Shown here one piece after another: positions 47,220 through 58,539 of a stretch of DNA of 64,000 nucleotides. Each line of letters begins with the position of its first letter. The stretch's first letter is position 1. The stretch spans positions 992,001 to 1,056,000 of the forward strand of contig JAZGTN010000027.1 in the NCBI GenBank assembly GCA_037783415.1, read 5' to 3'. A program made the translations under genes and the position numbers. Source of the stretch: Leptasterias polaris (Eukaryota; Echinodermata; Asteroidea; Forcipulatida; Asteriidae). The notes beneath the pieces were generated by a model, which saw nothing but the letters and a program-made list of their open reading frames with translations, was not told the DNA's origin and did no database searches.

Positions 47220-50200
47220 CTGGGAACAAGTAAAAATACATACAACAATAAACATAAATCCGAGTGTTCAAATTCTATGTGCTTGAGTGGCAGATTCTAC
47301 CTGGGCGGTTTTGTTAATGACGGTAAATTAAAATCAATTTGTGTGTCTGGTTAGATATACAGATTCAAACCAGGTACCTATAACCAAAGAGGACAATAGG
47401 GTCCCTGGTTGGGTAAAGGTCCCCAGTTGGGAGGTGTGTACTGTATTTTCCTGCGGATAAGACGCGTCTTATCTGACTTTTTAGACCCCCAAAACATCGG
47501 TGCGTCTTATCTTTCGATGCGCCTTGTCTGCTGACGATTGATTTTTTTTTGATGATCACTGCGTAAAATAATACCTTTATTTTGTCCAGTTCAAATCAAC
47601 GGTCTTTGTGTGAAGAATCCTTACTCAATAATGCGGTCAAACAAGGCTCAACTATCCAGACACTGAGACCGTATTTTCGTTTCAACAATGCCGCAATCCC
47701 CCAGACTGTCCTTTCATTCCAACAATGCCGCAACATGTTGATCCCCCATGACCGTGCTTTCATTCCAACAATGCCGCAATGCGTTGGTGCTTTCGGTCCA
47801 ACAGACGTCGGCGTCGTACAAACGTATTTCTGTGTGGCCGCGTAATCGTTCCGAAAATGCTGCAATCAGATTTACTGTCAATGCTGTTGTACAAACGGCA
47901 TTCACCCAACCTCTATTGTGTGGTGAACTTTGAGGGTTTTTATTGTACAGAATATCTCCGAAGTGTGCTTTAGGCTTGACGTACTATTTAAGGATGGGAT
48001 AATTAAGTACCAATGTTTGTTGGCCTACCTATACGAATTGCACTTTCGTTTGTTTGATTAAACGTTCAAATATTCATTTGAGAGATGGTTCATGTGTCTG
48101 TTTCGTTTATTTCATTTATCAAATAAAAAAATGATCCTTGAAAACAAGGTAATGATCCTTGAAAACAAAACTAACATTATTAAAGAAGAGGAGAGATGTT
48201 TTAAACAAATATCTTATGAACGAGATTATAAGTTTGAAATAAATAAAAAGAACTTTAAAACAAAATCTTATGAACGAGATTAACAAATTAAAGGTTTAAA
48301 ATAATGGAAAAGAATTTTATATAAAATAAAATAAATTACAAAAACTTAAACAAATATATATAATGAAACATTTTGTTACGTCTTGATGGGATTGATGGGT
48401 GTGATGGGATTATTTGCGTAAGGTAGGCTGCGCCTATATATAAAGGCGACGCTAGTTTTGGTATTAGTCACCAGTAGAGGGCGCAACATCTACTGGCTCG
48501 GAGGGACTTAGACTGGTAACCTGTCTTTATCAGCAAGGATCCTCATTGTGGGACGTCGGATGTTCAGGCTAGGAGGGCCTGGGTTCGTGTTGCAATATCT
48601 TCAGACAGTGCGTGGACCATCGTTTCTGGCCGCTGATTGGGCCGGACTTCATATTATTAACAATGCACAGCGTTGGCTGAATGGATGGACGAAGGTCGGT
48701 ATCAATTTACGTTGGTCTTTTCTGCATGGCTCTACACGCCCATGTGGTTACAGTTTCATTCATGCTTCGAATAGTGTGAACGCTCCAAAAGGCAACAAAA
48801 TGACGTCTTTGTGTCAATGTACCGACACCGGGTGGCGCCTGGTGTTCTTCTGTGTGCTGTTAAACATGCGTCTTATGCGGCGGTGCGCCTTTTCTGTTGA
48901 CGTTTGAATTTTTTGGGGGTCATTTTAGGGTCCTGCGTCTTGTCCGCCGAACGTCTTATCCGCAGGAAAATACGGTACTAAACTAATGGGAGCTGTTGCC
49001 AAAAAGTAAAAACTAAAGGGGTAAAATAGGAGGTCCCCGATTGCAGGTGTTTACACACATAAAAAAAGGAATAACAGACAACAAACTCGATCCGTATGTG
49101 TGTGTATTTAAATATTTAAATCCCTTATAAATCCATTTGTTCCGCTTTCCCCCCCAAAAAACTCGTCACAACTTGTGTATCACGAAACTACTCTCTCCAA
49201 AAATCATCTAAGCAAATAAACATCATTCATTTCAACCAGCTGGCAATCTACATAGAGAGCCAAGCCCTAATAAAAATTAGATAGCTGACCCTTCAAGTCC
49301 AAAGAGGATGGACCAGAAAAAAGTTTCCTGACCTTGACCCCAACAAACCTGAGACGACCAACTAGAAAAACTGACCAAAATGAACCACTGTAACAGTGTC
49401 CCCTACTCGTATCAGTTTCCTGATGACGATAAAAACAAACTGGAATTGAACAAAGAAACATTGACAGGAGAGGGACTTGAACCAACAACCTCCATATTAA
49501 CGTGCTGACACTCTACCAACTGGGCAATCTAGCCCTATGTTGGCAGTCTAACTATTTTGTCAATAATTTGGTTTGGGGTGCCAAAAACACGACATGGCCC
49601 AATTTCATGGCTTTGCTTACCGTAAGCAAAGAATCGGCGATTACGAAACAGGGAATTCCGCGTTTACGTCAAGTGTATTAAACAGGTTAGCATGGAATAT
49701 TTGCTTGTGCGCTTGCGTAAGGCATTCTGAGCTTATACAGCTAGTGCAGAAACTTGGCACTTGCTCGGTAAGCGAAGAATGGTGATCGCAAGTGCAGAAT
49801 TTGGCGGTAAGCAGAGCCATGAAATTGGGCCCAGTACAGTTCTTGTAAGAACCATACCTTGATGAATCACACCGTGGAGGTAGTGAGATTACCCACAGGT
49901 TGAACAATTAAGTGAAACCTGTATGTAAAATGCTTCAGCCTGTTTGGTCTACTTACACTTGGTACCGTCTCCCAACCTACTTCGCTGACGTAACTGTATG
50001 ACGATGAGGAGATGCGAGTCTGGTGATCACACTGAGTTAGATCCCCAGCACCAGCCGGACCCTGAGCTCCGTCTACGCCGGCTGGACCAACAGAGCCATT
50101 GTAGCCCCTCGGTCCTTGCATCTTACTGATTGTGTCTAGCCTGTCAAAGATAGTGCGATTGGCTTCGGCCAAATTGAGGTCAAACTTATCTGACAGGTTC

Positions 50201-53200
50201 AACAGTTCCTGCTGAACGTTGGATATCTGAAAAATAAGAATGGATTCAAAGTTTCATACAATACTTCCAAGATGAATGCAGAACATTGGATTAGATGGTT
50301 AGGACCATGAAAATATTAACTGAGAATGACAAATAGCATTATATCATAGGCTCAGTGCTATAAAATCATTAATTGCAATTTCACTTCAGTAATGTTCAAA
50401 AGGGCATTTTAAAAAAAATGCGTATAAATTTGAAAAAACTGTTTTTCTTTAAAAACTAATTGTTTCTTTTTGCCAAACAATTACTTTGCAGACCACTCTT
50501 GATAAATAAATCAGTTAGAGTAGCTCCAAAATATGAAAGACAAATTTAATGAAATAAATCTATACAAACTGCACTAATGACCTCGTATTCCAGAGCCAAT
50601 AATGTGTAAATGCAGACTTGTAGTGGGGGCGCTACCTGGAGGCAGGTTACTCAGAACTACATGATGAGGACTAGATCACACTAGTCAAAACATTGAGAAC
50701 ATTCAAGCACTAAGTATCTCTACTTAAGAGATTTTTGACATGGTGTAATCGAAAGAGTACTTAATACCCCATCCCTCAAGCAAAGTCTACAGTCGTACAT
50801 ACATAAACAATAGAGAATTACCAGGGACCAATTTCATAGAACTGCTTGAGCACAAAAAGTAGTTAAGCACTTCAAAATAATGCTTACCAGAATAAGGTTA
50901 CCAGCTAAACTTCCATGTCACCTGTACAATTTGTGACTGGTATCTTCCTCATTTCTGCTAAGCGGAAAACCTATAAGCAATTTTGTCTGTGAAATTTGGC
51001 TCTGGTATGTACTGCTACCTAGCATCCAAAAAGTCGCACTGTGATACAAGTGTGACCACCAGGCTCACAGCCGCCACATAATTACTCACTCAAAAAGCCA
51101 TTTGAATTACTTACCCTGCTGTCTTGGTTGTCATTCCTTGATTCAATACCTATTATGTCGATGCTTTGTGTCTGTGCTTTGGCATTAAGTTGGCTCACCT
51201 GAAGAAAAAAAACCCAACAACAACAAATCAATCAGAAATCATACACCAAATAAATGACAGATGCGTAAGCCAAGTGCAACACAGTATTTTTCACATTGAG
51301 TTCTAAAAAAAAAACTCTTGTTAGGGTTTGATCTTGTCACGAATCAAGGCTCTCGACAATTATTACTTTTTTTAACAAAACGTTATTCTTAAAAATTTAC
51401 AAAAGTAGATTCTAGAGTACTCACACTTTGATCGAGTTGTCGTGTATTATTTTCCAAAGTTGATGTCTGAAAAAAGAAAAAATTAATATATATATATCTT
51501 AATAAAGAATACAGATCAAATTATGTGTAAAATAAAACCCTCAGAACAACAACAACCCCCAAACAAACAACAAAACAACAAAAATGGGATATGTAAACTT
51601 TCCCAGGGGCAGTTTTCACAAAGAGCTGAGATTGGTCTAGAACTGTGTATCAATCTCAATAGCTTGATGTCACAATACAAATCACCATGTTGATATTGAC
51701 AGCTCATCTTAAAGGTATTATACAGGATTGGTAGAGCTGACAAAATAATCACAGACAGTGTTCATGTTTTGTGTAATCAACCACATACATGAAATAACAA
51801 ACCTGTGAAAATTTGAGCTCAATTGGTCATCGAGGTCACGAGAAAATAGTGAAAAGAGACCTTATGTGTTTTCTGTTTTTCAAACATCGAGTTTATTATC
51901 GCGCGCGATAAAAACTATTGTTTAACTCATTTCTCAGAAGCGATAGCATTTTAGGCAGAAATATTTTAAGGAACCATTTCTACCATTACTTACTTTAAAT
52001 CATGTAAGTTGTGTGTGAATCTGTGAACATTTGTGTTTTTCGATCTTACCAATAGTGTACAGGGCCTTTAAGATAAATCTTAGTGCTTTGTGAAATCAAG
52101 TCCACTAATTATGACATTCCCCCAATATACAATAGTACACAACATCTACGGAAATTACAAGACTTGTTTTCAAAAGACTCCAGGGAAAGTACTGAGTATA
52201 AAGCTCTTCAAAACATTGCTGTATGGCTAAAACATATATAATATTATTGATTTACCCTTGATTCAAATTTAACAAAGATCAAACAGAAAGGAAAAGGAAG
52301 CACAGCAAACTAATAAGAAGGACTTACTCTTGTTACAGTATTTTCCAATCTCACAAGGGTGCCAGACAACGACTCCTGGAACTGACTAACTCTCTGGTTC
52401 ACTTCTGTGATATTTTTACTCGCTGACTTAATGGATGCATCAATACCCTCAATCTAAAAAGAATTGACAAAAGCAACACATAATGTCAAAATGACGATAG
52501 AAAATGCGCGTAAAACAAAACCACATTATTGTAACCCTTTTGTAATTCTGCATGTAATTATTTTTAAAACAATATTCCTAAAGCTTTCTTACCTTGTAGG
52601 AAATCAAAGCCACCCTGCCGCTTAGTGTTGCGTTCACTTCATCACCCCCTCCAAGGACACCCTCAAGCATTGTGACCTGTTGATGAAGGAAAAGAAAGTG
52701 GTTAGAAAAAAGGCTTTAAAACATGTGAGGGAAAATGCTCGTAAAGCCAATCCTAAAGGGTTAGAAGAATTATATGGACTGTGTGGCAAGGTCTGCCAAA
52801 TTATGACTCTTCCCTGGTCCCCGTCTCTTATAGTGGCTGGCATCTTCCATCAAGGAAACCAGTGTTCTGGTAGAAGCCATCATAGGTGACAAAATCACTG
52901 GCTGTATTCCATCTCAAATTGTTTCTACTTTTATGTACTTACACTTATTCACCCGACGTTATCATCACAATAATCTTGCTTGCACCACTTTGGGAGCCAT
53001 TGTCCCTGTGTGTTATGCGGTGTACTATGCATTTTAGGCAGTGCGGCGTTAACACACTTATATTACTTTAATATGCAATTTGACTCCCAACATGGCTAGC
53101 GTGGCAGACATTAGCCATGTGTGCTGTTGGTGCTATGGGTCAATACCTACTGTCATTGTGCTTTGTTGTGAATCGGTTCAACCCATAGCTTATTTCTTGG

Positions 53201-56200
53201 CTGGCCATACATGTAGCATGTTAATGGGATAAATGAAAACTAAGATCCAAATAAATCTGGAGAAAGGTCACATTTTGGTTGCAGGTTATGATTCATGCTT
53301 TATCCCTAAATCATTGTTATTTTTGTGAAGCATTAAGGTTGGCTCAGTGGTTTCTTTCCCTGTCTTTCACCTGTCTGGAGTACGGTTCAAATCTCCCCTC
53401 AGAGTAGAACCATGCATGTGGATTGGGTTTTCAATCTCTACCCGATTGTGTGGGTTTTCTTCCCAAATATATAAACTGAACAGCTCTCCATCATCAGCTC
53501 CAAACAGATATCTTCAGGCCTACGAGTCACAGAACAAAGCCCTTTTTTGTGGATTCCTTGGTTTTATTATCAAAAAGATATATTGATAGCTGGAGGCAAA
53601 ATATGCAAAATTTCAGAGACAAAGCTTCATAAAGCTACACAATTATGGACTTACTTTTTCCTGTAACATCGCGATGGTGCGTTGTTGTTCTTGAATCATG
53701 ACCAACAGCCTTTCTGAGTTTACCATGTCAGGATTTTGAGTCGTGGGCAAAGTTCTGGTGACTGGCAATGTTGTCTGGACTTGTTGCTCAGGTAGTGATC
53801 CTATAGTGATAACACACAGAAAATTAAAAGAATCTACAAGGAACCTAAACGTGTAGTGAAAGGTCACACTCACTGCAGTTAAACTGAAAAGTGATGGCAA
53901 CTTGGCAAAGAACACAATGACACTCTTACAAATGGATGGCAAGATCATGTTGTAAATGGGACAAAAACTACAATCCTTATTTTGAATGCTTGCAACCCTC
54001 CTGCCAAGGTACAATATTTGATGCTCTGTAATGAATATTAGTTATTTGACATTCCACCGCCCATTGGCAGAAAAGGTTTTGCCTTGACATTCTACCACCC
54101 ATTGGCAGAACAAGTTTTTACCTGTTTCGGCTCACATTATTGTATTTTCATTCAACCAGTACAAGCAATGACTCTCTAAAATGACACAGAGATGCAGTTT
54201 CTGCTTCCTTAAGAAGTGTTGGGCCAATAAAAGAACAGTGGAATTGCCATGGAATACTGTGCTTAAAGGTAAACTTTAGAAAATAGATCCAACCGATCAC
54301 GATGGATGGAGGAAAAGATGACTAGCTGATACTCTATCACACAAAAAAGCAGCTCTCATTACCTGGGGTCTCAATGGTGCCTAACATGATGAGCATAACA
54401 GTGATGAGAATGACCGCAACTAGCACAAAGATAAACACAATGGTGCCGGGATGGCGAAGACATCTACCAGGGTACTTGCGACATTTTCCCTTGGATGGTT
54501 TGATTTTCTGTTGAGATCCATCCTTAAAGGTGGTGATTTTTTCAGTAGGGCCCTGGTAACGGTCGTAGATAGGGTTGACTTTTTTCCTATAAAAACACAA
54601 GCACATCAGGAGAAAACTTGTCAGTGTTATAAAATAATCAAAAATTGACAACAAATACAAACTGAAACTTTGCTTATTTTTCCCAAAGCAAACTACAATG
54701 TAGTTCATGGAATGACATCCATGGAAATGCTTTCATGGATGTTTGTCTGATTTCAGAAGTAAACATTAGTGGTTGGGTAACAGTTCCAATATTTTCTGAA
54801 AGTGATTTAAGTCAATTTGATACGGCAGAAATAACAACCCCAAACCAAATTGTTATCACTGTGTGGCTCCAGATGGGAGTACCCTTCTACACATGTTTTA
54901 ATGTAAGACATGAATTAATGAATTGATCTAATGTTTTCCAACTGTTATTGTTCATTTTTATGAATGTCTTTTCATCATTGTGTATTTGTTGTCTTTCTGT
55001 AATTTGTTTGTACAATTGGTTAATGTTAACTTTTAATCTCTGAATATTCTCTTCATTTTTGATTCAATATTCATTGAGTAACTTATTTTCATATTTAGAC
55101 TTTTCTCTCAATTTTATTCTATGTGAATTCGAATTGTGTCATTCCTCGAGCTGTTTTTATCACTTTCAAAACTTACAAAAAAGACTACATGTATTTCAAT
55201 TAAAAAGGATGAAAACAGACAAAGGATGAAAACAGACAAAGGATGAAAACAGACAAAGGAATATAATATTTGAGAAGACTCAGATGATTTTTAAACATGG
55301 TATTGAACAATGTACACATGTACATGTACATCTCTGATGTTTATAGACTGTGCAAATCTTGTGTGTATTCGGTGTATTAATAGGAAGTTGTGCAAACTGT
55401 CCTGTTGCTAAAAGAAATGTACCCAAAGCAACCCCAGTACATGAATGTTTTGGCTACAAGTGTCTTGCCCACAAATACTTCTGCAAGTAATCATGGATGT
55501 ATAAATACAACAGACAGGTATGCACGACCTAAACTTTAACCTCTGCAACCTTTCAAGAAACGTGGCAAATGCCACAACTTGCACTGCAGAGTGATGAGTT
55601 CAGAATGCATAGCAAGAAGAATGTACATGTATACCGTAATGTACGGGGAACTTAATAACACAAGAAGCTTCACCAGCTAAAAACTTGGCACTTCAAAGTT
55701 TAAGTTGAACCTACAATGATCACATAGGATCACAGGCCTTAGATAAAATGTAAAAAGTGTAGGAAAACAATCTTGATCCAGGTCATCAGTCATCACACCT
55801 TGTTTAGCAAAAGAGTAAATTTGGTTACACAGGTAAAACATTTTTTTCTTCATACAACTAGAAAGTTTAGAAATAGAAACAGAGCCCCCAGCACTCCAGG
55901 TGAAAAAGTGAAAGAATCCCGATCTTTTGTATGTCAAGGTGTGATAATGTTTATTCCTTAACCATGAATGTTTGGTACCATTCCAATCATGTGAATGCAG
56001 TGTTGTTTTAGCTACATGTATAAGAATGCAGCCCTATCAAGTTTCATTTCAATGTTTACCATTGCAGGCATTCTATAGATGTTTTTTTCTGTACCTTTTT
56101 TGTATTACATGTACGTAAGCATAGATTTTCTGTGAATTTATACAGTGATTTAACAGTTAGAAATAGTCCTTCCTGTGAACATGTATAAACTTTACTTTAA

Positions 56201-58506
56201 AGACTTACGTTAAAAACATTTGTTATTGGTTTTAATGAATAACTTGTAGATTTAAAAACACTAATTAATCACCCCCAACCCATCAAAATCCAACTGCATG
56301 TTTTGGCTGTTCTTTTCGCCTGAGGACTTTTGCACCAGTAGTAAACAGGTTGCTTTACATGGGATCACGCATACCACCATAATCCTAGTCCAAAAGTTTG
56401 GGTGTTGAGTTACAATTTACCATCATAAATGATAGTGGACAAATCTTACTAAATCACTCAAGGGAGTTTGATTTAACTGAACAATTTATTCAACTTAACA
56501 GAAGAAATAAGGTGGAACTATTCAACCAACCTTGCAAACAAATGCACATGTTATGTACACACCGGTTTCCCCATTCAAGCAAATGTATTTTTCTGAATGA
56601 AACAGAAACCATTCCAGGAAAAACCGCAGACATTAACTTTATTCCAACAAAATCATACTCAAATGGCAAAACTGTACAGTTAACTTGTAAGAGGCCAATT
56701 TAGCAAGTGACTCGATCGATCTACTTTTATTTTACAGGTATTGTTGCATGATGCTTTTTTGAAAAAATAGCATTGAAAGTCTGGAGTCGAGTCAAAGTGG
56801 ATATATTTGCACTTGGGAAATGAGCAGAACATTATTATTTCCCGAGATTCACCTGGACTAGTCTAATGTCAAAAACAAATGTGCAAACCCCAAACACAGA
56901 TACAAACATAGTCAATGCAGATCATTTTGTCTAAATTTCCTTACTGTGCAATTATCCCAACTGATAGTCAATTGAAATTAATCATTGTTGGCAAGTGCTC
57001 TTACAAAACATTGAGTGTGTCTATAAATATCGACTCATCCACAGACAAATGTCTTGATGAGGAACAAGTGAAGACCCAAATGCAACATGGATAAATGGGA
57101 TGAACACATGCGTCTCCTCCCACTCGATCATCAAGCAGTGCACTACGCCACTATACATAAAATTTACCATGCAGCTATCCGATATGGTTGTATAGCTTTG
57201 CTACATTTTGTAACAAGGTTTTTTTTTTAGCGTGCATTCACTTAGTGATTGGTCAATGCAATAAGGACCTCTGCTGAATGAAGCAATCTAGGCAACCTGT
57301 GTTGTAGGTCTCAAGACCGTCTTGAGACCTTTTTTTGGTGTCTCGGTCTCGGTCTCGGACTGCAAAAGTCTCGGTCTCGGAAGGGCTGGTCTCGGTCTCG
57401 GAAGAACTGGTCTCGGTCTTGGTCTCGGTCTCGGCTGCCAATGTCTCGGTCTCGACCCTCGAGACCCCTCGAGACCACAGCAAATAATGCTTTTCAAACA
57501 CATGAAGTACGTCGTCTTGGCCTAGAGCCATGTTGCTTTGTTGATAAATACCGCCGTCCAAGTTTCTCACACGCGTACTGACATTGCAATGCACTGCTTT
57601 AAGTCGTCATTCAAAACACGCACCACCAGTGTTCTCCACACATGGGTTTTGCCGCCCTCCCAAAGTTTAAGGCCGCCCTGCCAAAGAATTGGCCGCGCTG
57701 CCAAAAAAAATGACAAACAGACTATTTTTAGCCAGCAATTAATACGATCAAACGAGTAGCCGATGAGCCATGCCCGACTTCCAAACCGCAGCATTGGAAT
57801 TGCGATCGTTCATTTCAGTTTGCCAACATTAAAACACGATGCACACAACCACATGGTTCTGACTGCTGAGTTCCACAGCACGTGCATCGGCCTGGGCCCC
57901 ACAACGTGAGTCCATGCATATAGCGCATAGACAACAGCAGAGTCCAAAGTCCAAGCTAACCAACATTCCGCACGCTGTGATTGGCCGTTGATGGCCGTTG
58001 ATAGTTACCATATTCATAAGAGAGCTTGGCTAGACTCCAACGCAGTACACATTCACAAGCCGAGTAAAGAATTGCCGCACAGTGTGCCGCAAGCCTGCAG
58101 ATTGGTACAGTATACAGCCTTGGATTAAAGGATATTCAAACATTGACAACTTTTGCCGATAGAGGGCGATGCGGGGCAAAGTTCATTGAATTTGTTCTCA
58201 ATGTGCATTGTCGTCCAGACGTTGAATCTCAATGATTTTATTGCCAACGAAGTTCTAAACAATCGATCCTCAAATCATGGAAATGGTTGTTGATGGAAAA
58301 ATGTAATATTTAGGGCATAAATTAGGGGATAAGATTGTCCAAAAATGATGCCTTGAAATAAAAAGTGTGAAGTTTGGTGGAAACTTAAATGGGATAGTGT
58401 GTTTTCTAAATTTGTATTAGCTTGCATACTCATTATTTTTATTTTTTGCTGATATCACCTTAATTCTTTATGCTTTTACACAATTGTATGTATTTTGCAT
58501 GGGGTA

Positions 58507-58539
<33 letters not shown>

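Noticed and set aside
48548..48907. 119-codon frame inside the TA-flanked element
   Set aside because: No transposase motifs and no resemblance to DDE enzymes; a chance frame in GC-richer element DNA.
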